DNA of 12,169 bases from an uncultured Actinomycetes bacterium (GCA_946886425.1 CAMPIP010000059.1:1-12169), one strand, 5' to 3'; shown: positions 1 through 7,888, counted from the stretch's first letter. Made by a program: numbers and translations. Notes: generated from the sequence alone by a model not told the origin.

Positions 1-187
1 GGTGCTCGAGCAGCTCGCCACGGAGCCGGACGGCGGCTTCGGGCTCGGCGAGATTGAGGTGGTCGCGGGGGAACCGCCGACCGTGCGGCTCGTGGGACGT
101 GCGGCCGAGGCCGCCGCGGGGCGGGAGATCGAGATCTCGCTTACGCACTCGCGGGACTACGCCGCGGCGGTGGCATTCGCGCGGTGA
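1..187 (+). CDS. acpS: Holo-[acyl-carrier-protein] synthase, C-terminal part
   Basis: This is the last 61 codons or so of a gene cut by the left edge of the window. AcpS transfers 4'-phosphopantetheine from CoA to a serine of acyl carrier protein, activating it for fatty-acid synthesis in the cytoplasm. The visible tail reads like the family C-terminus: a segment ending IEVVAGEPPTVRLVGRAAEA, then the closing strand ISLTHSRDYAAAVAFAR, which matches the usual 'vSlTH...yAaAvv' ending. The magnesium-binding N-terminal residues lie outside the window, so catalytic competence cannot be judged. The GTG at base 2 is simply an in-frame codon, not the start. It sits 25 bases before nnr, a common actinobacterial neighbour pair, which supports the call. 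Confidence 0.8.
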   Translation, partial: VLEQLATEPDGGFGLGEIEVVAGEPPTVRLVGRAAEAAAGREIEISLTHSRDYAAAVAFAR

Positions 188-198
188 CGTAGCCCGGC

Positions 199-204
199 TA
201 GGCT
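199..204 (+). promoter_or_regulatory. Putative -10 element (TAGGCT) of nnr
   Basis: TAGGCT fits the TANNNT form of an actinobacterial -10 and ends 8 bases before the nnr ATG. Transcription would begin at or just before the start codon, giving a leaderless mRNA. No convincing -35 or Shine-Dalgarno sequence is visible. The call rests on the same arrangement recurring before other genes in the window. Confidence 0.45.
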
Positions 205-212
205 CCGGGTGG

Positions 213-1739
213 ATGGAACCGTGGCTGACGGCGTTGTACGACGCGGATGGGATGAGGGCCGTGGACGCCTGGGCGATCGAGGGGCAGGGCGTTCCGTCGC
301 TGGAGTTGATGGAGGCCGCCGGTGGGGCGGTTGCCGAGGCGGTGGCCGGACTCTCGCCGCAGGGGCCCGTTCGGGTCGTCTGCGGGAAGGGGAACAACGG
401 CGGCGACGGGTTCGTCGCCGCTCGGCAGTTGCGGGGAATGGGGTTCGAGGTCGAGGTGCTGCTCCTCTGGCCGGCGTCGGAGCTGCGGGGCGATGCCGCC
501 GTGAATTTCGATCGCGTGGATCCTGGGCTGGTCGTCGACTCCGGTGGCATCGACGCGCGGCTCGCCGACTCCGGCGCAGTCGTCGACGCGATCTTCGGGA
601 CCGGGTTCGCGGGCGAGCCGCGGCAGCCGGCGCGGGCGGCGATCGAGGCGGTCAACCGCTGTGGCGCCCCCGTGGTCGCCTGCGACATCGCCTCCGGGGT
701 CGACGCCTCCAGCGGCGAGGTCGCCGAGGTCGCCGTCGAGGCCGATGTCACGGTCAGCTTCCACGCTGCCAAGCTGGGCCAGCGCGTGGCGCCGGGCAAG
801 TGGCACACCGGCGAGCTGGTGGTGGCGCCGATCGGAATCCCCGACGGCGCCACGAGCGCCCCTCGCGGAGGCGCCATCGACGTTTCGGTCCTGGCCCTAC
901 TGCCGCGCCGTGGCCCGCGCTCGACCAAGTTCAGCTCCGGCCAGGTCGCTGTGGCGGGAGGCTCGCGTGGGCTGACCGGGGCCGTGCAGATGTCCTCGCA
1001 CGCGGCGATCCGGGCGGGGGCCGGTTACGCCACCGTCGCCGTCCCAGCCGACCTCGAGCCGGTCTACGAGCAGGGCCAGCCGGAGGTGATGTCGGTCGGC
1101 TGCCCGGGCGGCGACGGCTGCCTGGTGCCGGCCTCGCGGAAAGCGATCCTGCGGACCTTCGAGCGCGCCGCCGCCGGCGTCCTCGGCCCCGGCCTCGGCC
1201 GCGACCCCGGGTCCCTGGAGCTGGCCCGCGAAGTCGCCCCCGAGATCGGGGCGCCGCTGGTGATCGACGCCGACGGTCTCAACGCGTTCGCCGGCCGCCT
1301 CGGCGAGCTCGCCGCCCGCCCGGCGCCGACGATCCTCACCCCGCACGCCGGCGAGCTGGGCCGGCTGCTCGACCGCGAGTCCGCCGAGATCGTCGCCGAC
1401 CGGCTCGCCGCCGCCCGCGAAGCGGCCGCCGCGGCGAACGCGGTCGTCGTCCTCAAGGGCGACGACACGATCGTCGTTGACGGCGAGCGCCTCGCCGTCA
1501 ACGCCCTCTCGGCGCCGGCGCTGGCCACCGCCGGCAGCGGCGACGTCCTCTCCGGAATGACCGCGGCCCTGCTCGCCCGCGGCCTCGAGCCCTTCGCCGC
1601 CGCGGCTGCCGCGGTGTATGCCCACGCCCGCGCCGGCCGCGAGGCGACCGCCCGGGTTGGGCTCGCCGAGTCGGTGATCGCCACCGACGTGATCGCCGCG
1701 ATTCCGGCGGCGCTGCGTCCCGACGTGCCCGTCGAATAA
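213..1739 (+). CDS. nnr: Bifunctional NAD(P)H-hydrate epimerase / ADP-dependent NAD(P)H-hydrate dehydratase
   Basis: This cytoplasmic repair enzyme of 508 residues restores damaged hydrated NADH and NADPH: the N-terminal domain interconverts R and S epimers, and the C-terminal domain dehydrates the S form using ADP. In the epimerase (YjeF-N) domain, residues about 1-225, one sees GKGNNGGDGFVAAR at 58-71, the VVDAIFGTGF segment with D126, and DIASGVDASSG at 158-168. In the kinase-fold dehydratase (about 235-500) there are GPGLGR at 325-330, VIDADGLNAF at 350-359, HAGELGRLL at 378-386, and the anion-hole/catalytic GSGDVLSG at 441-448 with D444. The length is normal for the fused enzyme. ATG 213 was chosen because homology begins there; the open frame reaching back to base 54 overlaps acpS and has no family sequence. 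Its stop lies 10 bases before the CBS gene. Confidence 0.93.
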   Translation: MEPWLTALYDADGMRAVDAWAIEGQGVPSLELMEAAGGAVAEAVAGLSPQGPVRVVCGKGNNGGDGFVAARQLRGMGFEVEVLLLWPASELRGDAAVNFDRVDPGLVVDSGGIDARLADSGAVVDAIFGTGFAGEPRQPARAAIEAVNRCGAPVVACDIASGVDASSGEVAEVAVEADVTVSFHAAKLGQRVAPGKWHTGELVVAPIGIPDGATSAPRGGAIDVSVLALLPRRGPRSTKFSSGQVAVAGGSRGLTGAVQMSSHAAIRAGAGYATVAVPADLEPVYEQGQPEVMSVGCPGGDGCLVPASRKAILRTFERAAAGVLGPGLGRDPGSLELAREVAPEIGAPLVIDADGLNAFAGRLGELAARPAPTILTPHAGELGRLLDRESAEIVADRLAAAREAAAAANAVVVLKGDDTIVVDGERLAVNALSAPALATAGSGDVLSGMTAALLARGLEPFAAAAAAVYAHARAGREATARVGLAESVIATDVIAAIPAALRPDVPVE

Positions 1740-1742
1740 TCT
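1737..1742 (+). promoter_or_regulatory. Putative -10 element (TAATCT) of the CBS-domain gene
   Basis: TAATCT overlaps the nnr stop codon (TAA) and ends 7 bases before the GTG start of the next gene. It fits TANNNT and would give a leaderless transcript, so the CBS gene may have its own promoter in addition to read-through from nnr. This is inferred from position and motif only. Confidence 0.4.
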
Positions 1743-1749
1743 CGCCAGC

Positions 1750-2214
1750 GTGAAGACCGCCGCCGAGATCATGAACGCCGACGCGCCCAGCGTGAAGCCG
1801 GACGACGAGGCCCGCACCGCGATCGACCTGCTCGCCAAGTCGGAGCTCGGCGCGGTCGCCGTGGTCGACAGCGAGAACCGGGTCGTCGGGATCGTCAGCG
1901 AGTCCGACCTCGTCCTCAGCGACGAGGAGTCGGACCTGCACCTGCCGCACTACCTCAACATCATGGGCGGGATCGTCTTCGTCGGCTCGATGAAGGGTTT
2001 CGAGAAGCGGCTCGACAAAGCTTTCGCGACCAGGGTCGAGGAGCTGATGACCGCTGACCCGATCGTCGCCCGCGACTACGAAGCCGCCGACCGGGTCGCC
2101 AAAAAGATCGCCGACAGCCATCACAACCACCTGCCGGTGGTCGACGCCGAGGGCTACCTGAAGGGCATGGTCACCAGGGCCGACGCGCTCGCGGCTGTCG
2201 TCGACGGCGAGTAG
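1750..2214 (+). CDS. Two-CBS-domain protein
   Basis: This 154-residue soluble protein is made of two CBS motifs and little else. CBS pairs form Bateman modules that bind adenine nucleotides or S-adenosylmethionine and act as energy or ligand sensors. CBS1 covers about residues 1-60 (MKTAAEIMNADAPSVKPDDE through VVGIVSESDLVLSD). CBS2 covers about 95-150 (VEELMTADPIVARDYEAADR through GYLKGMVTRADALAAV). Between them lies a linker of about 35 residues (near LHLPHYLNIMGGIVFVGSMK) that is longer and more hydrophobic than a minimal Bateman pair needs. No enzymatic domain is attached, so any partner is unknown. The GTG start follows nnr by 10 bases and the stop is 2 bases before alr. The neighbourhood suggests housekeeping regulation linked to cofactor or cell-wall metabolism, but this is inference. 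Confidence 0.85.
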   Translation: MKTAAEIMNADAPSVKPDDEARTAIDLLAKSELGAVAVVDSENRVVGIVSESDLVLSDEESDLHLPHYLNIMGGIVFVGSMKGFEKRLDKAFATRVEELMTADPIVARDYEAADRVAKKIADSHHNHLPVVDAEGYLKGMVTRADALAAVVDGE

Positions 2215-2216
2215 CC

Positions 2217-3323
2217 ATGGAGCGGGCGGCCGCCCGGATCGATCTCGACGCGGTCCGCGCCAACTGCGCGCGCCTCGTGGAGGAGCTGGGCGAGACCGAG
2301 CTCTGCGCGGTCGTCAAGGCCGACGGCTACGGCCACGGCGCTGTCGAGTGCGCCCGCGCCGCCCTCTCCGGTGGCGCCACCCGACTCGCGGTGGCCACCG
2401 CGAGCGAGGCCGAGCAGCTCGCCGCCGAGCTGGCCGGGACGCCGCTGCTGACCCTCGGGGCGCTGACCGTGGCGGAGGTCGACGTCGCTCTCGGCGCCGG
2501 CTCGGAGCTGACCGTCTGGCGCGAGGGCTTCCGCCGCCTCGTCGCCGAGCGCGCCAGCGCTCTCGGCAGCCCTGCCCGCGTTCACGTCAAGCACGACAGC
2601 GGCATGGGCCGGCTCGGCAACCCCGACGCCGAGGAGGTGTTGGCGCTGGCGCGCGCCTGCGCCGCCGACCCAGACCTCGAGCTGGCTGGCGTCTGGACCC
2701 ACTTCGCGACCGCCGACGAACCCGACTCCGGCTTCTTCGACGAGCAGCTGGGCCGCTTCGAGGCGGTCGTCGCCGCGGTCCGCTCCGAGTTCCCCGGGGT
2801 CACCGTCCACGCCGCCAACAGCGCCGCTGTCTTCCTCGACAGCCGCTCGCACTTCGATATGGCCCGCTGCGGCGTCGCCGTCTACGGCCTCGACCCCTTC
2901 CAGGGCGATCCGGCCGCCCGCGGCCTACGGCCGGCGCTCTCGCTGCGCTCCTACGTCGCCGACGTCAAGCGCTTCCCGATCGGGGCGAGCGCCGGCTACG
3001 GGCAGCGCTGGGCGGCGCCGGTCGAGACCTGCGTCGGAATCGTCCCGCTCGGCTACGGCGACGGCGTCCGCCGCGGCCTCACCAATAACGCCGAGGTGCT
3101 CGTCCGCGGCCGGCGCCGGCCCCTGGTCGGGACGGTCTCGATGGACAACGTCACGATCGACCTCGGCCCCGAGACCGACGTCGAGCCCGGCGACGAGGCG
3201 GTCCTGATCGGCGCCCAAGGCGGGGACGAGATCCGCGCCGAGGAGCTCGCCGTCCGTCTCGGCACGATCAACTACGAGGTCACCTGCGGGATCTCGGCCC
3301 GGGTCCCGCGCCGTCCCGCATGA
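2217..3323 (+). CDS. alr: Alanine racemase
   Basis: This PLP-dependent cytoplasmic enzyme (368 residues, normal length) interconverts L- and D-alanine, supplying D-alanine for peptidoglycan. The N-terminal TIM barrel carries the PLP lysine K34 in AVVKADGYGHGA. HVKHDSGMGRLG at 123-134 includes K125 and R132, matching the conserved carbamylated lysine and substrate-region motif. THFATADE lies at 161-168 and NSAA at 201-204. In the C-terminal beta domain the catalytic tyrosine is probably Y261 in SAGYGQRW, followed by PLGYGDGVRRGL and the GTVSMDN motif (305-311). The family C-terminus INYEVTCGISARVPR is intact. ATG 2217 lies 2 bases after the CBS stop, and the stop overlaps the cca start as ATGA, which indicates translational coupling. 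Confidence 0.96.
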   Translation: MERAAARIDLDAVRANCARLVEELGETELCAVVKADGYGHGAVECARAALSGGATRLAVATASEAEQLAAELAGTPLLTLGALTVAEVDVALGAGSELTVWREGFRRLVAERASALGSPARVHVKHDSGMGRLGNPDAEEVLALARACAADPDLELAGVWTHFATADEPDSGFFDEQLGRFEAVVAAVRSEFPGVTVHAANSAAVFLDSRSHFDMARCGVAVYGLDPFQGDPAARGLRPALSLRSYVADVKRFPIGASAGYGQRWAAPVETCVGIVPLGYGDGVRRGLTNNAEVLVRGRRRPLVGTVSMDNVTIDLGPETDVEPGDEAVLIGAQGGDEIRAEELAVRLGTINYEVTCGISARVPRRPA

Positions 3324-4759
3324 GCCTTGCCGACCGCCTGCTCGCCGAGCCGCTGGTGGCTGCCGCGCGGCGCGCCCTCGACGGCGGCGAGGGCGCCTGG
3401 GTCGTCGGCGGCGCCGTCCGCGATGCCGCGCTCGGCAGGGAGGTCGCCGACCTCGACCTCGCCGTCGCCGGCGATCCCGGCGCCGCCGCCAAGGCGATCG
3501 CGCGGGAGATCGGCGAGCACGCTTTCGAGCTCTCGGCCGAGTTCGGGACCTGGCGGGTCGCCTCCGCCGAGCGCGCCTGGCAGGTCGACGTCACGGTGCT
3601 GCGCGCCGAGGACATCGCCGCTGACCTCGCCGACCGCGACTTCACGATCGGCGCCGTCGCCGTCCCGCTCGGCGGCGGCGAGCCGCTCGATCCCTTCGGC
3701 GGTCTCGCGGACCTCGAGCGCCGCCGCCTGCGCGCGGTCGGGGAGCGCAGCTTCGAGTCCGACCCGTTGCGGCTGCTGCGCGCCGCCCGTCTCGCCGCCG
3801 AGCTGGGGCTCGAGCTCGATCCCGAGACCGTCGCGCTGGCCCGCGCCGGCGCCGCCCGCGCCGCCGAGCCGGCCGGCGAGCGCCAGCTGGCCGAGCTGCG
3901 GCAGCTGCTCGGCGGGCCCGACGCCCTGCGCGGCCTCGCCCTGCTCGACGAGCTGGCCCTGACCCCCGTGGTCCTGCCCGAGGTGGAGGAGCTGAAGGGG
4001 GTCGAACAGGGCCCCAACCACCACCTCGACGTCCACGGACACACGCTCGCCGTGCTCGAGCACACGCTCGAGGTCGAGCGCGACCTGCCGCGCTTCGCCG
4101 GCGAGCGGGCGGCGGAGACGGGCGCCCTGCTGGCGGAGCCGCTTGCCGACGAGATGAGCCGCGGCACCGCGCTGCGCTTCGGCGCCCTGCTCCACGACAT
4201 CGGCAAGCCGGCGACGCGGGCCGAGGTTGACGGCTTCGTCGGCTTCCGCGGGCATGACGAGGTAGGCGCCGAGATCATCGGCCGGATCTGCGCCCGGCTG
4301 CGGGCCAGCCGCCGCCTCACCCAGCACCTGCAGGGATTGACCCGGCATCACCTGCGGCTCGGCTTCCTGATCTCCGAGGCGCCGCTGCCGGCCCGCCGCG
4401 TCCACGAATACCTGCGGGCAACCGAACCCGTCGCCGCCGACGTCACCCTGCTCACCGTCGCCGACCGCCTCTCCGCCCGCGGCCACGGCCCGATCGCCCG
4501 GCCGGAGATGGTCGCGGCGCACCTGGAGCTGGCCCGGACGCTGCTGGGGGCGGCGCTCGACTGGCATCGCGAGGGGCCGCCGCCGGCCCTGGTCCGCGGC
4601 GACGAGCTCGCCGCCGCCCTCGAAGTCGAGCCCGGCCCGCGCCTCGGCGCGGTGCTGGCGGAGCTGGAGGCGGCCCGCTACGCGGGCGAGATCGAGGACC
4701 GCGCCGGCGCCCTCGAACACGCGCGCAGCTGGCTGCTCTCGAACGCCGAAGAAGCCTGA
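3320..4759 (+). CDS. cca: Class II tRNA nucleotidyltransferase / poly(A) polymerase family protein with HD domain
   Basis: This is a cytoplasmic RNA-modifying enzyme of 479 residues that probably adds or repairs the 3' CCA of tRNA; an A-adding or poly(A) polymerase role is also possible for the family. The nucleotidyltransferase head shows GGAVRD at 30-35, the metal-binding D44-x-D46 and a third carboxylate near D90 (WQVDVTVLR). It continues with DRDFTIGAV from 105, [17 protein letters not shown] at 124-140 and the nucleotide-recognition segment [16 protein letters not shown] at 148-163. A C-terminal HD phosphohydrolase-like domain follows (about 232-400), with [17 protein letters not shown] and LLHDIGKP (H292, D293). 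The HD part resembles the E. coli type that carries phosphatase and phosphodiesterase activity. Its ATG overlaps the alr stop by 4 bases. Specificity (CCA versus A only) cannot be settled by reading. Confidence 0.88.
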   Translation: MSLADRLLAEPLVAAARRALDGGEGAWVVGGAVRDAALGREVADLDLAVAGDPGAAAKAIAREIGEHAFELSAEFGTWRVASAERAWQVDVTVLRAEDIAADLADRDFTIGAVAVPLGGGEPLDPFGGLADLERRRLRAVGERSFESDPLRLLRAARLAAELGLELDPETVALARAGAARAAEPAGERQLAELRQLLGGPDALRGLALLDELALTPVVLPEVEELKGVEQGPNHHLDVHGHTLAVLEHTLEVERDLPRFAGERAAETGALLAEPLADEMSRGTALRFGALLHDIGKPATRAEVDGFVGFRGHDEVGAEIIGRICARLRASRRLTQHLQGLTRHHLRLGFLISEAPLPARRVHEYLRATEPVAADVTLLTVADRLSARGHGPIARPEMVAAHLELARTLLGAALDWHREGPPPALVRGDELAAALEVEPGPRLGAVLAELEAARYAGEIEDRAGALEHARSWLLSNAEEA

Positions 4760-4785
4760 AGCCCCTGCACCGCGGCCAGGTCAGG

Positions 4786-4791
4786 TACGCT
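4786..4791 (+). promoter_or_regulatory. Putative -10 element (TACGCT) of infA
   Basis: TACGCT fits TANNNT and ends 9 bases before the infA ATG, in the 41-base gap after cca. No Shine-Dalgarno sequence precedes the ATG, so infA may be read from its own leaderless transcript. No clear -35 is visible. Confidence 0.4.
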
Positions 4792-4800
4792 CCCCGCCGC

Positions 4801-5019
4801 ATGGCCAAAGAGGAAAAGATCGAAATGGAGGGGGAGATCACCGAGGCTCTCCCCAACACCATGTTCCGGGTCAAACTGGACAACGGTCACGATGTCCTCG
4901 GCCACATCTCCGGGAAGATGCGTCGCCACTACATCCGCATCTTGCCGGGGGATAGGGTGAAGATCGAGTTGTCGCCCTATGACTTGGATCGCGGTCGCAT
5001 TACTTACCGCTACAAATAG
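4801..5019 (+). CDS. infA: Translation initiation factor IF-1
   Basis: IF-1 binds the A site of the 30S subunit and works with IF-2 and IF-3 during translation initiation. The 72-residue product is full length and very typical: it opens [20 protein letters not shown], continues [20 protein letters not shown] and [20 protein letters not shown], and ends [12 protein letters not shown]. This is a single OB-fold with the conserved GHISGKMR and [14 protein letters not shown] segments. In many actinobacteria infA lies in the ribosomal protein cluster before rpmJ and rpsM. Here it stands alone, 41 bases after cca, and converges on an ABC-transporter operon. Whether a second infA exists elsewhere cannot be seen. 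A strong palindrome follows the stop codon and may end the transcript. Confidence 0.98.
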   Translation: MAKEEKIEMEGEITEALPNTMFRVKLDNGHDVLGHISGKMRRHYIRILPGDRVKIELSPYDLDRGRITYRYK

Positions 5020-5020
5020 C

Positions 5021-5145
5021 CCCAGGCCGCTGCAAACCTGCGCCTGGCGTCGTCCTCGGTCGACTGGCTGCGGGTCACGCACGGGAGTGCGCTCCCCTTG
5101 CCAGTCTCCCTGCGTCCTAGCCAGGCTTGGTTTTCACGGCCTGGG
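5021..5145. repeat. Long imperfect palindrome between converging genes, possible bidirectional terminator
   Basis: The convergent gap after infA is one nested inverted repeat that runs into the last codons of the opposing hydrolase gene. Paired arms are 5021-5029 with 5137-5145 (CCCAGGCCG/CGGCCTGGG), 5031-5038 with 5129-5136 (one mismatch), 5042-5048 with 5120-5126 (GCCTGGC/GCCAGGC), 5062-5068 with 5100-5106 (GACTGGC/GCCAGTC), 5072-5074 with 5094-5096, and 5078-5082 with 5087-5091 (CGCAC/GTGCG around GGGA). An unpaired 13 by 13 internal loop separates the lower and upper stems. There is no long U-tract, only TTTT at 5131-5134. Its position suits a shared transcription end; a dispersed palindromic element or a structured RNA are alternatives. 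Confidence 0.55.
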
Positions 5146-6309
5146 ATCGGCGAGCTCGGCGATCAGGGCCGACCAGGCGAAATCGCGGGCGCCCATGCCC
5201 TTGCCGGTCCACGGGTCGTAGTACTCGCGCAGGCCTTCCCGGGCGACCGTCGCGATCAGGCCGTCGGCGAGGTGCTGCGCCTCCCGCTCGTAGCCGAGGC
5301 GGCGCAGGCCGAGCCAGACCAGCCAGGCGGAGTTGATCCAGGTCGGCCCACGCCAGTAGCGGCGGATCGGGCCGCGGCCGTCGCCCGCTTCGAAGCTCGG
5401 CTCGGAGATCGCCACCGAGGGAGGTGCCACCGGGGTGAGGAACTCGGCGGGATCGAGCAGGTGCTCCTCGACCAGGCGACGGCCGATCTCCTCGGGGAGA
5501 TCGGGGAGGGCGAGCGGCGCCAGGGAGGCCCAGGTGACCGGGGCCGGCCGGACCGCGCCCGGCTGCGCTTCGTCTACGAACAATCCGCGCCGCTCGTCCC
5601 AGAGCCGCTCGACCAGAGCCGGCGTCGCCGAGGGCCGGCCCAGCGCCTGCAGCGAGAGCGACCAAAGCGTGTTGACGACGGTCTCGCAGAGGACCGGGTG
5701 GCCGGCGTCGCGGATCCGCCGCGCCGCGTAGCCGAGCCGGCGGTTGCGCGCGACCAGCAGCGGGAACCCGATCCGGCCGTTGGCGCGCCAGCCCCAGACC
5801 GGTTCGAACTTCGGCGAGGCGTCGAGGCCGGACTCGTCCGGCTGCACGATCCAGAGCAGGCCGTCGCCCTCGAGGTCTCGGTTGGCCGCCAGCCAGTCGG
5901 CCTGGGCGCCGATCCGCGGCTCCGCGGCCGGGTCGCCGACGGCGATCCGCCAGGCCCAGGCCAGCAGGGGAGGCTGGATCGACTCGGTCTGCAGCGCCCG
6001 CCGCGAGGTGACGTTGTAGAAGGGCAGCCGCTCCCAGGAGACAGGGCGCCGCCAGAAGATCGTGTGGCCGAGGAAGCCGTCGGGCCGCTGCACCGAGAGC
6101 AGGCTCTCCAGCTCGGCTCGCGCCGTCCCGGGGTCGAACCGGCGGCGCGCGATCGCCGCGAAGCAGGAGTCCCAGTACCACTGCCAGGGGTAGCGGCCGG
6201 GGCTGGGCTCGGTGTAGGCGAAGCGGCGGCCGTCCCACTCGCCTTCCTGCCAGTTCTGCTCGAGGACTCGCCGCGTCTCGGCGAGGACCGCCTGCGCGGC
6301 CGCGTTCAC
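5134..6309 (-). CDS. GH63/MGH1-like glycoside hydrolase (mannosylglycerate/glucosylglycerate hydrolase-like)
   Basis: This 391-residue protein has the (alpha/alpha)6-barrel signature of GH63-type enzymes that hydrolyse mannosylglycerate or glucosylglycerate to sugar and glycerate. Visible motifs are YPWQWYWDSCF (40-50), DGFLGH (77-82), SIQPPLLAWAW (110-120), ESGLDASPKFE (159-169), PVAPPSVAISEPSF (293-306), YWRGPTWINSAWL (318-330) and LREYYDPWTGKGMGARDFAW (360-379). By family pattern the acid is probably D163 and the base E362. No signal peptide is visible, so it is probably cytoplasmic. The GTG start overlaps the upstream permease stop (GTGA), so translation is coupled to an ABC-2 exporter. 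Substrate is uncertain: related proteins are often annotated as trehalase-like or amylo-alpha-1,6-glucosidase-like. Confidence 0.8.
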   Translation of the reverse strand: MNAAAQAVLAETRRVLEQNWQEGEWDGRRFAYTEPSPGRYPWQWYWDSCFAAIARRRFDPGTARAELESLLSVQRPDGFLGHTIFWRRPVSWERLPFYNVTSRRALQTESIQPPLLAWAWRIAVGDPAAEPRIGAQADWLAANRDLEGDGLLWIVQPDESGLDASPKFEPVWGWRANGRIGFPLLVARNRRLGYAARRIRDAGHPVLCETVVNTLWSLSLQALGRPSATPALVERLWDERRGLFVDEAQPGAVRPAPVTWASLAPLALPDLPEEIGRRLVEEHLLDPAEFLTPVAPPSVAISEPSFEAGDGRGPIRRYWRGPTWINSAWLVWLGLRRLGYEREAQHLADGLIATVAREGLREYYDPWTGKGMGARDFAWSALIAELADPRP

Positions 6310-7103
6310 AGCGCCGTGCGGCGCATCTCGCGCAGCGCCAGTCCGCCCAGCACCAGCAGCATCCCCGCCAGCGCCAGCAGGCCGGGCCAGGTGTCGGCCC
6401 AGGTGACGGCGCCGACGAAGCCCTGCCGGGCCGCTTCGATCACGTCGCTGGCCGGGTTGATTTCGGCGACCTTCTGGAGCCAGCCCTGCAGCAGCGCCAG
6501 CGGCGCGTAGGCGGGGGTGAGCAGGATCAGGCCCATCATCCCCGCCTGCATCAGCGGCGCCGCCGACTGGCTCTTGAAGCGCAGCGCCAGGAACGACCCC
6601 CAGCAGGCGGCGACGGCGGCCATCGCCGCCACCATCGCGAAGCAGATCAGCATTCCGTCGAGGCCCGGCCAGTCCGCCCCCAGGGCCAGCGCCATGACGA
6701 AGACGAAGATGCCCGGGATCAGGGCGCGGGCGCTGGCGGCGAGCACGGTGCCCGCGAGCAGCACCCAGCGCGGGGCGGGGGAGACGAGCAGCCGGTCGAC
6801 CCAGCCCGCTTCGTAGTCGCGGGCGAGGTTGACGCCGGCGGCGGCGCCGGTGAAGCCGGCCCCCTGCAGCATGCTGACCGGGACGATGAAGTTCTCGTAG
6901 CTGCCCGTGTCGAATCCATTGAGCTGGGTCAGAGCCCCGAAGACGCCGTTGAGGCCGAGGAAGAAGATCGTCGGCGCCAGGACGCCGGGAATCGCAGCGC
7001 CCGGCACCCGCACCAGCTCGTTCTTGGCGCGGGCCGTCATCGCCCCGATCGTCGCCAGGTTGGCGCGCCAGGCCGGCACCGCCGCCACCGTCGCCGCCTC
7101 CAT
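6306..7103 (-). CDS. ABC-2 type transporter permease, second subunit
   Basis: This is a 265-residue inner-membrane protein of the ABC-2/DrrB family, forming part of the channel of an exporter. About six hydrophobic segments can be read, including one near IPGVLAPTIFFLGLNGVFGA (38-57), one around LIPGIFVFVMALALG, one around MLICFAMVAAMAAVAACWGS, one around GMMGLILLTPAYAPLALL, and the last at LLALAGMLLVLGGLAL just before a basic C-terminus. The cytoplasmic coupling segment DYEAGWVDRLLVSPAPRWVL corresponds to DIEMGFTDRLFASPIPRFAI in the neighbouring permease, so the two are homologous but well diverged. The start codon shares one base with the previous stop (TGATG), and the end overlaps the hydrolase start. 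The natural reading is a heterodimeric permease with one shared ATPase; the transported substrate is unknown. Confidence 0.88.
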   Translation of the reverse strand: MEAATVAAVPAWRANLATIGAMTARAKNELVRVPGAAIPGVLAPTIFFLGLNGVFGALTQLNGFDTGSYENFIVPVSMLQGAGFTGAAAGVNLARDYEAGWVDRLLVSPAPRWVLLAGTVLAASARALIPGIFVFVMALALGADWPGLDGMLICFAMVAAMAAVAACWGSFLALRFKSQSAAPLMQAGMMGLILLTPAYAPLALLQGWLQKVAEINPASDVIEAARQGFVGAVTWADTWPGLLALAGMLLVLGGLALREMRRTAL

Positions 7104-7888
7104 CAGCCGACCCTCAGCCGGTGGCGCAGGGCGCGGGCGCTGAACAGCAGGCCGAGCGCGAAGATGCCGAGGATCGTCGCCACCGCGGCGAGGGTGTCGC
7201 CGAGCTCGATGCCGCTGATGATCGGCTCCCGCACCCCTTCGACGACGAGGCTGAGCGGGTTGTACTTGGCGATCGACTTGGCCGGCTCGATCATCAGCTC
7301 CTGCGGGAAGAAGGCGGTCGAGAGGAAGAGGATCACCAGGACCAGCGGGAAGAGGCCCTGGACGACGCTGGCGCTGCCGGTCCGCAGGGCGATCGCGGCG
7401 CCGATCCCGCCGACCGCGAGAGCCGCGGCGGTGACCAGGACGATCGCCAGCAGCGCCCCGGCGACCCCGCCGGCGATTTCGGCCCCGAAGATCAGCCCGA
7501 TCGCCAGGAACCAGAGCGCCGCGAACAGCCCCAGCGCCGCCGTCCCGGCGAGCCGGCCGAATACGATCGCGAAGCGGGGGATCGGCGAGGCGAAAAGGCG
7601 GTCGGTGAAGCCCATCTCGATGTCGACCGCGAGGGCAATGCCGCCGCTGTTGCCGGCCAGCATCAGCGACTGCATCATCGCCCCGGCCAGCATGAATTGC
7701 AGGAAGCCCTGGACCGGCGGGAAGCCGGGCAGTTCGACCGCGCCGCCCGCCCCGCCGGTCTGGACCGCCAGCAGCAGGGTCGGGAAGACGACGATCGGGG
7801 CGATCAGCTGCGGCCGGCGAAAGGTCTGACGGATCGAGCGCATCCCCAGCGCTCCGACCACGCGGGCGTTGGCGGCGAGCGCGCTCAT
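7103..7888 (-). CDS. ABC-2 type transporter permease, first subunit
   Basis: This is a 261-residue integral membrane protein of the DrrB-like ABC-2 family. It starts MSALAANARVVGALGMRSIR, where a short basic cytoplasmic N-terminus (RSIRQTFRRPQ) precedes the first membrane segment. Further hydrophobic segments include LAGTAALGLFAALWFLAIGL, AGALLAIVLVTAAALAVGGI, GLFPLVLVILFLSTAFFP and AAVATILGIFALGLLF. The coupling segment is EMGFTDRLFASPIPR (91-105). The PQELMIEP...IAKYNPLSLVVEGVRE segment before the last helix is typical of DrrB permeases. ATG 7888 was chosen because it overlaps the ATPase stop as ATGA and begins the family homology; the open frame continues far upstream but only as a shadow of the ATPase gene. 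It presumably pairs with the downstream permease. Confidence 0.9.
   Translation of the reverse strand: MSALAANARVVGALGMRSIRQTFRRPQLIAPIVVFPTLLLAVQTGGAGGAVELPGFPPVQGFLQFMLAGAMMQSLMLAGNSGGIALAVDIEMGFTDRLFASPIPRFAIVFGRLAGTAALGLFAALWFLAIGLIFGAEIAGGVAGALLAIVLVTAAALAVGGIGAAIALRTGSASVVQGLFPLVLVILFLSTAFFPQELMIEPAKSIAKYNPLSLVVEGVREPIISGIELGDTLAAVATILGIFALGLLFSARALRHRLRVG

Noticed and set aside
54..212. N-terminal extension of nnr
   Set aside because: It overlaps acpS out of frame and encodes arginine/proline-rich sequence. YjeF-N homology begins at ATG 213, which also has a nearby -10 box.
3272..4720. 482-codon open frame on the minus strand opposite cca
   Set aside because: It is a shadow of a strongly supported gene. 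Its translation is arginine/glycine/glutamine-rich with no family motifs, as expected from high-GC antisense frames.
5098..6510. 470-codon open frame on the plus strand opposite the hydrolase and permease genes
   Set aside because: The minus strand carries clear GH63 motifs and overlapping operon junctions. The plus-strand translation has low complexity and no recognisable domain.
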